A stretch of DNA of 64,000 bases, taken from contig JAHLKC010000034.1 of assembly GCA_025449115.1 (NCBI GenBank), positions 240,050 through 304,049 on the forward strand, given 5' to 3'. How positions within the stretch are numbered: the stretch's first letter is position 1; each line of letters begins with the position of its first letter. The stretch is from Chytridium lagenaria. Taxonomy: Eukaryota; Chytridiomycota; Chytridiomycetes; Chytridiales; Chytridiaceae. The notes beneath the pieces are model-generated. The model saw only the letters and a list, made by a program, of their open reading frames with translations, ran no database searches and was not told the origin of the DNA. This document shows, in pieces, positions 1 through 11,040 of this stretch. The translations under genes and the position numbers were made by a program.

Positions 1-494
1 TTCCGAGTTTTGATACTCCATCAAAACCTGACGAAACAGAAGGAAAAGAATCAACTTTACGTCAACAATGGGCACCGGCAAAAGGATGTTTACAGAATAC
101 TGCAAGACTTCCACGCATCTTTCATCCAGGTCAAACTTGAAGTGTAGGCCCTCGTTATCAGTATCACACTCTAATGTGTAGGCTCTCTTCATCCACGTCA
201 CATTGTAATGTGTAGGCTCTCTCTTCATCTAAGTCACACTCTGATGAACATCAGCAGGGGAGACGGTTGTTAATGTGTAAGAAGTCTCATCTTCGTCTGT
301 CATCCGAATCGTCGTCAAAAAGGCCATATTTCCAGACATATTTTCTTTCCCTGTGGTATCAAGTAAGGTTCAGCTGCTCGCACAGGTCCAGTCGGTCCAT
401 ACCTGTCGCACACACCACAAAGTATATGGCGTCTTACAGGTTTATGCACGAAACCTCAACTCGCTTCTCCTAGTGGGTACAACGCTCGAATTCT
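1..494. other. Left edge, no gene recognised
   Basis: I see no convincing coding region here. Short open frames exist on both strands but none shows a motif, a splice pattern or a match to a neighbour. The main structure is the tandem repeat at about 121-253, listed separately. The stretch lies downstream of the decayed F-box/ankyrin-like gene, which is read on the minus strand. Confidence 0.5.
121..253. repeat. Imperfect tandem repeat, unit about 36-38 bp
   Basis: Three to four diverged units follow one another. Each holds the core aatgtgtaggctctcttc or a close variant (near 172, 209 and, more diverged, 141), preceded by a gtcaca-like block. The last unit is cut short at ctctgatg. The copies differ by substitutions and 1-2 base indels, so this is an old minisatellite and not a CRISPR array. 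Confidence 0.6.
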
Positions 495-2730
495 TTAGAG
501 AACCGTCGACGAAGTAGGTTGAATGCTAGTCAGGTAGACTCCAGCCTTGACGGCCTTGATAGACGGAGGAGAGGTGGCGCAGTGGTGTCGCGTAGGAGGC
601 GTAACCAGCTGCAGTGGCATGACTATGAACCCTTCGACCTGCTTCTTCCCGACCCTAAATCTTCGATACGACGACTCTGCCCTAAAGACATCCAACTTTG
701 CAATTTCAATTCCCCCCTCTCGCTTCACATCACGGATTATTTTTTTAACACCCTTCATCATGCTCATAATTACTCATTGCTCACAGGCATCTCAAGGTGA
801 TGATCACACACCCATTCCACTGCCTCACGTGTCCAATAATGACAGCCAATATTTCCGGTTTCACATCAATCAACGTATACGTGAGCAGATCGGCAATAAT
901 GCCGCTTCTTCCAGGCCGCGACATGCGTTCAAGGCGTAATGAAGCATTCGCGGCGAACAAGTGCAAGGAAAAGAGAAGACACGCCGATCCACCCTAGGTC
1001 TAAAGCATTTCGAAACATTCTAGCAAACTTTCTTCTGCACCATGAGCGTAGAAGATACTTCAAATTGTCCTGTGATGTCATACCCAAATACATAATCTCG
1101 GAGAAAAATGAGTTTTCAAGGATGTGATTGTTGTGTCATTCAAAGCCTTTGCGTTGTTGGTGGTCTCTCAATTCACATCTCTCATGTGTGGTACTGTGAG
1201 CTGTTGAAAAGCATTGAAAACCCCTCACGTTTTCCTGGCCATGAACGCAGAAGAAAATAGAGGACAGAAAAAGTGTTGGTCCTTGTCGCTTTTAAAAGAC
1301 CTTTCGATCAGCTAAAGCCATAGGATCAACATTCGGATCCGTTAACAACGAAAAAACTGCTTTCACGTCACAACGTTCAAACGCCCTGCAAAGAGCACGG
1401 TTTTTGGCCTCATCGAAAACCGCCCTCTCGTTCGACAAAACACATACAAAGCATGCATGTTTTTTCTCGTCTTCCGAGATATTTAACCCTCCTGCTTGGA
1501 TTACACTGTCAAGAGCTCGACCAAGACGTCTTGAGACAAGGCATGAAGGTAGTTTAAGCGAATGTCTCACAAGTGCTTCACGCCATGAAACCGGAATCCT
1601 TTGGTCAAGAATGATGGTGTCAGAGTTGGGTGACTGAAGAATACTTGAAACGATGTTAGCAAGTTTGTCGGGCCTTCTCTTTCCAAAATCCAACAAAACA
1701 GGGATGTTGATTTTCTTGCAACACTGCAAGACGAAGGTATGAGTATCGATCTTGACCGATGGCAAGGTAGTTACAAAGTTCAGCATTTTCACAGTAGATG
1801 TGTAGTCAATGAAGCAATCCTTTGGAATAAACCATTCAAGCATAGATTGAAGCTGCAAAATGTTGCCTTGATGAACCAAAGCATTGAACACGCGCTCATA
1901 TAGCTCGTCGGTTCTTTTCGACAGCGAGTGCATCAAGATAACACCGAGAGTCAACTTTGGATGAGTCAAAGCTAGGTCCATCATGTCATCCCCGTTCACC
2001 ATGTTAATCGTGTACACTCTTTCGGCCGTTTCGGGATTCATGGCATCCAACTCAAATAAGGCGTGGAGAACCTCAACTTGTCCGAGAGACACAGCACGTC
2101 CCACCATCTCAGGAATCTTCTCTTCAAGATTCCCCACAGCGAAAAGAAAAACCATATCTTCCACATTATTCCAGGTGACGGCCTCCAACATGCACTCACT
2201 GGCATTTAAAGACAAATTGGCCTTTGTCAACTCTGGGAGGTCGGCAACCATATCATAGATAGACTGGTTTGGGCCACGCTTCACATGGTATGAAGAAGGT
2301 TGTTATGAATGAGTATCTTGGGAATACTTCTTAAAAGTTCGTCCGGGAACCCGTTGGCGACTGCAATCCTTAAGGCTTCTGCCATCTTTCGAGAATGACG
2401 GATACATGGTGTTCCGAGGTCTCGTCGGTCTCCCTTTAATCTGTAGCAACATACATCCTTGCTACAATGGTATAGGGAATACGTTTTATAGTCGTCCATG
2501 ACAATGCGGGCGGCAAGTAAGGTGGCTGAATGTAGTTGGAAGAAGATGTTGGTGACCGTCAAATAGCCATGATTCTTCAAATAAACCATGCATGATGCGA
2601 AATCATTGAAGAAGCTCCAGTTTGCGTTAAAACGCTTGGAAACTTTGCTGAGGATTTCCACCTGGGAAGGGACGATGTAGACGGCAACCCTGAAGCCTAT
2701 TTCTGTTGAGAGGTCTTCAATGGAGGCCAT
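495..2730 (-). pseudogene. F-box-like/ankyrin-like repeat protein, decayed copy 1
   Basis: The N-terminus (MASIEDLSTEIGFRV..., start at 2730; an in-frame ATG also lies at 2802) looks like an F-box: a Leu/Glu-Ile helix followed by ILSKVSKRF. It is followed by helical repeats of ankyrin-like character (for example VFLFAVGNLEEKIPEMV). The frame breaks at 2281-2286: the first frame stops at TGA and the homologous second frame begins in the overlapping GTG. Compared with the inverted copy at 25.4-27.7 kb (ACC TTT GTG AAC against ACC A-T GTG AAG), one base is missing here. A further stop at about 1292 is followed by short islands that still match the other copy (FLLRSWPG, IADLLTYTL, MKGVK) down to about 495, in shifting frames. 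No function can be assigned beyond a likely protein-binding role for the family. It is probably a pseudogene, unless the indels are assembly errors. Confidence 0.7.
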
Positions 2731-3231
2731 CCTCAACGATTTTTCTCCACAAAAAGTCGGAACTTGAAATTTATTAATTATTCTATAATGCTCTATGTTC
2801 AAATTGGCCCTACCTCAGAATCAGACCTTATCCTTCAGCTGTTATCGTCGTGAGGAATATTTAAACAAAAAAAGGTATCCGCCGAGAAAACCAACCTTGC
2901 ATTCACACATTGAAAACTAGTAGGAGTTATAATTCAAAAATGTGGAAAGAGGAAAAAAGGGTTTACAAAGACGTGCTCATTGACCACAATAAAAACCATT
3001 ATTCATATCCATAATCGTAAAAAGAGCTAAAAAGAGATGCAACACGCGGTAATAAAAGATACATGCACGATTTTAAAAATAATAAGTATACTGGTATAAA
3101 GCTAATATGATGATGCAAATAAGAAAAGGTTCATGCGTGATAAGGTTGCGGCTTTGCGCTATGCGTCAGCAAGATTCAATAATAGAAAAAATGAACTTCA
3201 TCCACCCCAAAAGAAATATGGACGTCATCAA
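2731..3231. other. Intergenic spacer
   Basis: AT-rich sequence between the stop of the repeat-rich gene and the start of the F-box-like gene, both on the minus strand. It should hold the 3' end of one and the promoter of the other. The equivalent spacer in the inverted copy (25087-25398) is shorter. No other structure seen. Confidence 0.5.
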
Positions 3232-6006
3232 TCAATCCCTTGAAAACCTCAACGTCCCCGTCCTAGGCCTCCCCTCTCCCTCCCCCCACCCCTTGCTACT
3301 CTCAATCTCTGGTCCAACCCCGACCCTCCTCCCAAATCCAATCCCCGCAATCCTCGCCTCCCTCGCCAACTCCTCCACCTTCCCATTATATCCCGTAGCA
3401 TAAGGTGCCCCGGCCCGTACCGATCCAGGTGGTGCGGACCCATTCGTTATCAAAGGTGATCGAGCCCCTAACCCCCCTTTATCGTGATCCCATTGCGTGT
3501 CCCCACGACGACGTGCCATCTCGATCTCTTTAAGACCGCGGGAGATGACGGCGTTTTTGCGACGTTCGAGATCTGCGGTGTAGGAGGATGATTGGGGGGC
3601 TGCTGTCGGGGGTGTTGTGGGACGAAAGATGTGCGTGACGCCGCGGATGTCTCTGTGCTGGGGCTTTTGGTCAGTTTTGGTGGGTTTACGTTGGGAGGAT
3701 TTTTGGGGTATAGAGGCTGATGAGGAGGACGGGGTAAGGTTTTCGGTGGATGTGGAAGGGTAGGTTGAGGGGTGTAGGTGGTGGGGAGCGGGCTTTGAAC
3801 GGGAGGGCTGGTTGATGGAGCGAGTGGCGTGCTCGGGTTCTTTGGGACGGGTGGAAGACGCTGAGGCGGGTCTGGGTGATGTTCCGGTGTCGGTTTTACG
3901 TTTTGCGGGACTCGTGGGTACATGGTTATCTTTGTTACGGTCACCAAGAGAGCGTGATACAGTGGCCGAGGAGGCTCGAAGGTTGGAGTTAGAACCTCTG
4001 GACCTTGTGTCAAAATTCCGGGAGTGTGGAGGGGCGGTAGAGACGGGACGGGTGGACTTTTCAGTGGATGTAGGACCTGCATAGCGCGTGTCAGGAGTTT
4101 CACGGGATTGAGGGGATCCTGAGCTGGCGGTGCTGTGGCGCTTGTCTGGGTGAGATTTTCCTGACGTTGAGTCGGAATGCGTAGCACGGGAAACATTTTT
4201 GCCTGGACCCACAGCATACCGGGAGTCCTGATGATTTCCCTTTATGGAGCCGTTGGAGGCATAACGATTGTCCTTATGGCCATTTGAAGCCTTTTTCCCG
4301 GCAGCAAATCGACTTTCTTGCTCATTCTCGTTCCCGTGCCGACTCTCTTGCTCCCGCCTCTCCCCACCATATCGGTTCTCCTGCTCAGAAGAGTTTTTTT
4401 CCAGTGGGATACCGAGGAGCAGAAGACATCCCTTGTGTCTCATGGACGTGAGGCGCTGGAGATTTGGCGGAACGCGAAGGTTCAGGGCGGTCACGGGTGG
4501 ACTTGGTGGTTGAGTGGGGTCATCGGTGTACCGCGTATCGGGGTGATCGCGGGACGGTGACTTTGGAGAACGCGCGTCTTCGGAATACCTCGTATCGGGT
4601 TGATCACGAGACGGTGACGACTTGCCCAAACGCGGATCTTCAGGGTACCGTGTGTCAGGCTGATCACGCGACGAAGACTTTCCCGCCCGTGCGTCATCCT
4701 GCCCTCCACCTCTCGTATTTTGTTCATTTAACGCCATCTTCCGTCCATCCTCTTGTACCCTCTCTTTCCTGATATCCTCCTGAGGCTTTGCACTCCCCTT
4801 TCCAAACTCTCATTATAAGACGTGTCGAGACGCTTTGGGGTTGCTTCGTAAGCAGCTGGCGTGTATGAGGGCTTAGCACCGAACGAAAACCCAGTGTCGG
4901 CTTTAGGTGCACCGCCACCAAAGGAGAACCCGGTGTCGAGTTTCCCTCCATCGCCGAGCCCAAACCCTGCGGAAGGTGATTTCGCTGCAGAAGATTCGGG
5001 ATGCCCTTTGACACCAATGTTCTTAGAGTCTGTGTCTCTATAGAGCTTGGTACCATCGTTAGGGAGGGTTTGTCTGTGGAGTAGTGTTTCCCACCGGTAC
5101 TATCTTTTGGACCTTCTGCCGATTTGGGTGCGGTTGACGCAGTATGCCTGTCATCGGGTTTCCCTGAGCCATCTTGACGATCAAGTTTCCCGCTTGACCC
5201 TTTGCGGCCGTCCACATGCTTTGTGTCTCCACCAGACCCTCGACGGTTGTCATCCCGCTTGGCGTCGACACCATACCTCTCCTCAGTTCTCCCACCCGAC
5301 CCTTTGCGACCATCAATTTGACCTTTAGTGTCAACAGCATGTTGTCCTCTGCTTTTCCATCATATCCTCTCCGATCATCAACACGCTTGGGTTCTATACC
5401 GTGCCTGCCCTCTGCTGTTCCACCAGACCCTCTACGATCATCAACACGATTTCTCGTGTCAATACCATGTCTATCTTCCGTCTTTCCACCAGATCCTGTA
5501 CGATCATCAATGCGCTTAGAGTCCATCCCATGCTTGTCCTCCATCTTTCCACCATTCCCACCTCGATCCCCTCCTTTACTCATCCCTCCCCCCTCAAACC
5601 CACCAGCCCCTTCCCCACCGTCCCCGGCTTTCTCCTCTCATCATCCCCCGCAACCTCCTTCCCTTCACACTAACCTTATCACTCCCATGCATCCTCATCT
5701 CCTCCGCCTTAACCATCCCGGTCGGTATCGATCCGTCTTCAACGCGACGCGGGAGGTCGTGCTCAGGGTTTGTCATTTTCCTGTAGGCCATATCGTAAAG
5801 GAGCGGGGTGGAGAGACCGGGAGGGAGCGTGGAGAGTCCGGGGATGTGAACGGCAGGGGAGCCGATGGTGGGGGTGCAGTGGTGACTGTGCCACGGGAGG
5901 TCGTGGGTGTAGGTGGATCTGTGGAAAAAGGGTTTCAGCATGGGAATTGGGTGTCAAGGTACCTCTTCCATTCGCTTTTGAGGCGACGGGGGGAGTAGGT
6001 GGACAT
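3232..6006 (-). CDS. Repeat-rich disordered protein with D-T-R-Y motifs (copy 1)
   Basis: I do not recognise the family. The start at 6006 is supported by the paralogue at 24156: both begin M-x-T-Y-x-x-R-R-L-K-S-x-W. Exon 1 ends after KSEWKR; a 44-nt intron (GTACCT...CCACAG) follows. Exon 2 holds a conserved segment (PAVHIPG, then HDLPRRVEDGSIPTGMVKAEE). The middle is a long hydrophilic region built from about 20-22-residue repeats (GSGG-x-ED-RHGI-x-RVDDRR type) and, nearer the C-terminus, repeats of the type SRDQPDTRYPEDPRLGKS. The motif [DN]-[TNS]-R-[YFH] recurs more than ten times. The C-terminus (ERRKNAVISRGLKEIEMARR to IAGIGFGRR) is conserved in the paralogue. Several frame changes (near 4.9, 5.3 and 5.6 kb) are needed to follow the repeats, so indels are likely. 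Confidence 0.6.
4520..4720 (-). repeat. Coding 60-bp repeats (DTRY block)
   Basis: Three adjacent near-identical units of about 20 codons encode SRDQPDTRYPEDPRLGKS-like peptides. They form part of the repeat-rich gene and explain the recurring gatcacg...ggtatc pattern in the nucleotide sequence. Confidence 0.75.
5180..5560 (-). repeat. Coding repeats of about 63-66 bp (DDRRGSGG block)
   Basis: About six imperfect units encode peptides of the type DDRRGSGGTAEGRHGIEPKR. After the first three the repeat pattern continues in another frame, which is direct evidence for a one-base indel near 5340. Confidence 0.7.
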
Positions 6007-6743
6007 TGTGGAGGATAGAGGGGGTGGACGGTCACTTTTACCTTTATGTATTATTATGCCTGAATGACGTGGGGGAGCTTGAAAGGATTTTGGCCTCCCT
6101 TCACGTACTTTTTGTTGACCAAAACCGAGAGACAGACAGGATGGCTGACAAGGTCGATGATAAGCGCTCGTAAAACAAAAAAATAAATCACGTCGACGAC
6201 GAGGGCCGTTAAAGCAGTTGATGAAGGAAATGGAGAGCTGTCGTATCGCTTCGTTTTTCTTATAAAGCCCTGTTTGCAAAATTCGTAATGGAAGGAAGAG
6301 AAAAGAGACACAACCCTTATTTTGATATGGGGAGGGAGGGGACGCGTTGATTGGCGATGCTACATGTGCGGGGGATGTAGGACCATGATCTTGTTCAATC
6401 ATGCGGACCAGAATTTCTAATGCAGAAAAGGTTTTCTAAATATGCGAGTAGCGCGGACTCTGTTTGTTCTGTATGCACATGCCGTTGCGTAGCGTGCTAT
6501 TTTCAGTTGGTCGCGGGAAATTACGATGGATGACATCAATCTCAAAAGAAACGGGGGTTTTGTGATCGGAGAAGAAGTGCAGGGAAAATGTGCGGATACA
6601 TGAATGTTTATGAAGGGCAGTTTTTTTATGATTCACAGAAATCCTCCCGTCTTACATCTTCGAAGGCTTTCCCAAGTCACTGGCATCACTCGTCGTTGCC
6701 TCCTCTATCCTCTCATCTCTCGGTGCAGACTGCGGGAACGCCT
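6007..6743. other. Intergenic region between two minus-strand genes
   Basis: This lies upstream of the repeat-rich gene and downstream of the NUDIX gene. Open frames up to 155 codons on the minus strand show no conserved motif; the one at 5935-6402 runs into the real start of the repeat-rich protein and is probably its 5' untranslated region. Confidence 0.4.
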
Positions 6744-7683
6744 TTACAAGATCCGGCCGATCCGACGCGCAATAACCTCGAAATCGGGTTGCCGCTGATA
6801 CGCGACGGCGGCAATGTGAATGAGGATGGAAGCGGTTAATCCAAATATGACGAAATCTCTGCCAGTTTCAGGTTCAATGTAGTCGAACCAGTGTGCGCGC
6901 CAGTATCCTTCTCCTACGGATTTTTTAAAGTCCATGCATTTGTGGTTGGTAGAGTCAAGAAAGCGGGAGAGGGGGACGCTGAAGATAGTGTCCACTTCGG
7001 AGGGGTTTGGGGTGGAATGAAGGGGGTTGGGGAGTCTTTAAGGAGGCCTACGACGGGAGTTACGAGAAGGTTGTGTTTTGAAGATGCCGCTTTGAAGGTG
7101 GTCAAGATCTGAAGGAGGAAGATACGTCAGCATGCAGACAATAAATACATAAGGTTATGCAAGGTAAGGGCCTGGCTCACCTCCACCAGATCCGAGGAAA
7201 GACCGATTTCTTCATTGGCCTCCCTTAATGCAGTAGCAATAAGGTCCGCGTCTTCAGGATCCTTTTTTCCTATGAAACGTAATCAATAGGGTAAGTATGC
7301 AGGTTGTCAAGAAGAAGTACGCTGAATGCAAGAGACGGTCTAAGACTGATCAAGATGCAAATATATTACCTCCAGGAAGCGCCACTTCTCCACCATGTGT
7401 TCTTAAATGGGATGACCTTTGTAAGGACAACGTACAGCTCGTTTGGTGATGATGGTGCAGATAAAGACCCATTGATGGAGGTGGAGGTGGAATGAGTAGT
7501 AGGATGATGAGTAGCAGCAGGAGTAGAATGAGAGATGAAGATGGGCGAGTGAGAGAGAAGGACTAGGACAGCAGCACGAGCATTTGGATGCCAGTTGTTG
7601 ATATCGTCCACAGGAGGAGTATTCTCCCTCAGTATTTGCAGTGCCTCATTATTGTTGGTGGTGGTCATTCCTGACATATGCAT
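6744..7683 (-). CDS. NUDIX hydrolase, CoA/ADP-ribose diphosphatase type (Pcd1/NUDT7/8-like)
   Basis: Three exons: 7370-7683, 7181-7269 and 6744-7108, with GT-AG introns. Exon 1 ends in LRTHGGEVALPGG and exon 2 continues with the NUDIX box (GG-KKDPEDADLIATALREANEEIGL, fitting Gx5Ex7REUxEExGU). Exon 3 has the family's VDTIFSVPLSRFLD segment. This arrangement is that of peroxisomal or mitochondrial NUDIX enzymes that cleave CoA and its esters to 3',5'-ADP and phosphopantetheine; the substrate is inferred. The glutamates of the box that bind the metal are intact. Two frame shifts are needed: at 7403-7418, where the K-R-S-x-x-L-R motif is broken, and at 6998-7018 in a C-rich run before PNPSEVD. 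A C-terminal hydrophobic stretch (FVIFGLTASILIHIAAVA) suggests a membrane tail, which is unusual for the family. Confidence 0.8.
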
Positions 7684-8329
7684 CTATTATACAAGTAACA
7701 GGAGTATGTATATTACACAGCGCAGGACGGACTCGCAGGAGACGTCTCTTTGAGTTGCACTTGTGATGAATGCTGCGGATAATCTAATTGATCCGAAAAT
7801 TAATGAAAGGATTGTCATGGAACTCGTGGAAGGCGTAGAAGCTTTTGTTTTTAATTAATCTAAAAGAAACTGTGTAACAGAGCCCAGCTTTGCTTTGCTG
7901 TACAGGAGCATCATTTTGACTCTCAGACTCCCATAAGGCGTCGCTCTTTTCTTTTTCTTCTCACTTTCCCACAACCCTATCTTTAGTTCTAATATCGTCT
8001 CGGTCGAGTCCGTCATCAATCCGTCATCACACCGTCAAGCCAATCGTCATCATCCTACACTCCACTTCATCGCATTTCAAATACAATTGTGCTCACTGCC
8101 ACTCATCATTGGAGACAAGTAACCAGCTCGCGAGAAAATTCATTGATGCAGACTTTAATTCCTACATAAAAAAAAAAGAAAGGAGACATACCTACTCTGA
8201 CGACGCTCACTATAACTACGGAGGGAGCCATCACATTCACCACCTTCAGCATCAACTCCCAAACGGAGATTGTTGAGGAAAGGAATTGACGTCTCCCATC
8301 TCCCTCAACCCTCTCTATTCAAACATAAG
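7684..8329. promoter_or_regulatory. Divergent promoter region between NUDIX and PH-domain genes
   Basis: About 650 bp separate two divergent starts. The half next to the PH gene is rich in pyrimidine tracts (7930-7990) typical of fungal promoters and leaders. No TATA box or motif can be assigned with confidence. Confidence 0.35.
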
Positions 8330-10499
8330 ATGTCTCATCCCCTCAACACCCACTCGTCACGCCGCAACTCCACCAGCTCTGTCCATTCCTCCGCCTCCTC
8401 TCGTATACCCTCCTCTATAATCTCCCGAAATGCAGACGGCACAGGTCCGTTCATGATGGCCGGAATCCTTTCCTATAAGAAGAACTTGGGTTCAACGAGA
8501 AAACGTTATGTGGTGCTCGTTAAACCATTCAGCGGGACGATATTCAGGTAACACTCCCAAAACCCCTCTTTCCATGGAGATTAAAACAAGTCGGGTTTAT
8601 CAGGTCGTCTTCGACGTGTGTTCAAGTTGCTCTTATGACGAAACTGTCGGGAAACAGACGTTTAAACGCGGACGACCATCGTTACTTTCTGCTATAAGAC
8701 CTGAAGTAACGCCTGACATTCAAGATCCCAAAGTCTGCGCCATCTATGGCAACATCGCAAAGGTACCACCCCTGGAGACGCTTTGTTTTATTAACAAAAA
8801 AAAGGCCGCTGTCGAAAAAACTCCGTTAATGATCATCCGCCTCCTTTGCAAAAGTCATTTCACCCACATTCGTCCATCTCTCGACCGTGGATTCGTTTGT
8901 GTCGGAAGTGGAATTGGGAACACCTTGTCATTTCCGGATGAGAGTTGGGGCGGATGATTTAAGATTTGTGGCGACGACTTCGCATGAGTATCAGGAGTGG
9001 GAAGATAGTATTCGGGAGGCTATGGCTGTGGCATCTGGGGAGGGGATTAAATATAGGGCTGGAAGTGCAGCAAGACGTGATCTGGCGGGTGAAAGGGGGA
9101 TATCGCAATCACCAGCACCTTCGAATTCAGATGTAAGTAAAAGTCCACTTTAGTTGAATAATATTGCCATAACGTTCTTACCGTATCTTGTATAGTCACT
9201 CGGCAGATCCATATCTGCACCGAACATCCACAGCAACAACTCTAGCTTCCCGCGTCGCCCATGCAACGCGCTCTCCGCTGGAAGTCCAGCATCGGCTCAT
9301 TCTTTTCCCGTTCCTCCCAACAACCTTACCACGACCACCTTCCACTGGTTTCTCTTCACCCCAAACCACCACCTCCACCTCTGCATCCCCCTTCCCAACC
9401 TCCTACGCTTCCTCCATTCAATCCATCCAAACCCCTGACGCTCTCTCCTCTTCCGCGCTCTCTTCCTCCGCCGCTTCCGTTCACACGCAAAACGATGAAC
9501 CGACATGGGATGACGAACAAGCCCACGTGGGCGTATCGGTGGCACCCCCGTTGCTTTCGCTAGCGTTTGAAGAGACCAAAGACGAGACTGCTGGATCCAG
9601 ACGTGGGAGCGCTAAATATTTCCCTGCAACCCCTTTAGCCGTCGGTGAAGACGCTACAAAGAAATCCAAGCGAGTCTCTGCCGCACCCGCTACCGCTGTC
9701 GTCATGAGAGATACCACAGGATGGAGGGACTCAGGGATGGGCATGTCTTCTGCGTCATCTATATCAGGGGGATCAGTAGTCGCAGACGTGGGTGCGTCTT
9801 CCAGCAGACCGTTGGATCCACCAAGGTCCTCACAAACCGAATCTTCCCTCTCTTCCCGTTTATACGATCACACCTACCACGACAACCAACCTACCAAGCC
9901 CGCCCCAAGGCAATCCATCCAATCCGTCACGTCCAACCCGAGCAGCCCAAACGAATGTCGAATAGATCGTCTACATCAGCCTCTTCAAATTTGAGTGGGC
10001 CAGCCGTGCCCGAAAAAACGGGTTACCCGTTGACGGCGTTGGCATTGGGGCAGGCGACACCGCAGAGACGGGTTGTACCGGAACAACATGCGGTGAAGAC
10101 CACGGCGTCACCACCATCGGCGTATCAGCCGTACGTGTATCCCACCGATGCTACATCATATTATCAGCAACCACAACAACCGCAACAACAACAGCCCTAT
10201 CCTGTGCAACAACAACCGCAGCAGCAACCCACTGATCCTGCCGCGGCTGCTGCGTACTATCAGCAGCAACAGGCGGCGATGGCGGCATATTATTCTGCGG
10301 CCGCCGCGCATGCACAGGGAGGGATCCGGTGGCCGCATATTATTATGGGTATGCGGCGGCCGCACAGCATCAGCAGCAGGCTTTGGAGGCAAAGCAAAAG
10401 GCTGGGAGTGGGAGTGGGAGTGTGGCTAGCGGAGGAAGCGGCGGGGGTACGAGTCCGACGAGGGTGACCCCGCCTGGGACGCCGACACAGAAAAAGTGA
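8330..10499 (+). CDS. PH-domain protein with Ser-rich linker and poly-Gln/Ala C-terminus
   Basis: The ATG at 8330 opens a Ser-rich leader followed by the first strands of a pleckstrin-homology domain (GPFMMAGILSYKKNLGSTRK, RYVVLVKPFSGTIFR). The last strand and the C-terminal helix of the domain appear at about 8930-9030 (MRVGADDLRFVATTSHEYQE, WEDSIREAMA). The 400 bp between them hold either an intron or frame shifts; a donor-like aggtaac lies at 8552. An intron near 9132-9196 (GTAAGT...TATAG) is likely. The rest is disordered: Ser/Thr/Pro-rich, then poly-Gln and poly-Ala with YYQQQ motifs (10150-10400), ending TPTQKK at 10499. A frame change near 10320 is needed to continue YYYGYAAAAQHQQQ. 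PH domains bind phosphoinositides, so a membrane-recruited adaptor is plausible; no partner is known. Confidence 0.65.
10160..10310 (+). repeat. CAA/CAG-rich poly-glutamine tract
   Basis: Clustered caa and cag codons, mixed with gcg/gcc alanine codons, encode the Gln/Ala-rich tail of the PH-domain protein. The two codons are mixed and not a pure trinucleotide run. Confidence 0.8.
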
Positions 10500-11040
10500 T
10501 TTTTTCTTTAACCTTTTTTCCTTTTAATGTGTTGGGGGTTGGGTTTGGTTCAAAGAAGTTGAGTTTAGTGGGCATGTGCTTTCTTTCCCTTCTCTGTTGA
10601 TTTTGGGTTCTGAAACATTCTTTTTGTTCCCTTTTGTTTTTCTGGAGATGTGGTTTTAGGATAAAGGCGGTTTTTTTTTTTTACTTTTTCGTGCGCTTTT
10701 TTGTTACTTTTGTTTATGCGTCCTTTTCTATCCTTTTTTTTTTTGTCCGCGGCATATTTAGCATATTATTGGAACTTTTTTTCTTTTCTTTTTTTTCTCC
10801 TTTCCTTTTTTGTGGGCACGTCTTTTTTGTAGGGCTCTGGGAATACTGTATTTAACAGAAGAGTAAAATTAGATATGGGAGACTTTAGTAGTCATACCCA
10901 CCATGCCTGAAAGGAACCGTGAAAAAGGAACCCAACATACGTGTATTACAATTATTTTTCTAGACCTCTTTTATTCACGAATACAAGTGAAAATGCTTTA
11001 AAGCTACAAAGTAGTCTCACACGACTACAAAAAGCATCAA
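10500..11040. other. T-rich convergent intergenic region
   Basis: Between convergent genes. Long T tracts (10669-10682, 10733-10745, 10778-10800) on the + strand fit the 3' untranslated region of the PH gene. No coding signal seen. Confidence 0.5.

Noticed and set aside
121..253. Possible CRISPR-like array
   Set aside because: The units are contiguous, diverged and without unique spacers of constant length, and the organism is a fungus. It is a minisatellite.
3812..4772. Long + strand ORFs opposite the repeat-rich gene
   Set aside because: They are shadows of the low-complexity minus-strand coding sequence; their peptides lack any pattern, while the minus strand shows clear amino-acid repeats.
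5950..5995. Frame shift in the N-terminus of the repeat-rich gene
   Set aside because: The break is explained by a 44-nt GT-AG intron (GTACCT to CCACAG) at the same place as the intron in the paralogue.
5935..6402. 155-codon minus-strand ORF as a separate gene or as the true start of the repeat-rich protein
   Set aside because: The paralogue at 24156 shows that the conserved start is MSTYSPRR at 6006. Codons further upstream have no counterpart there.
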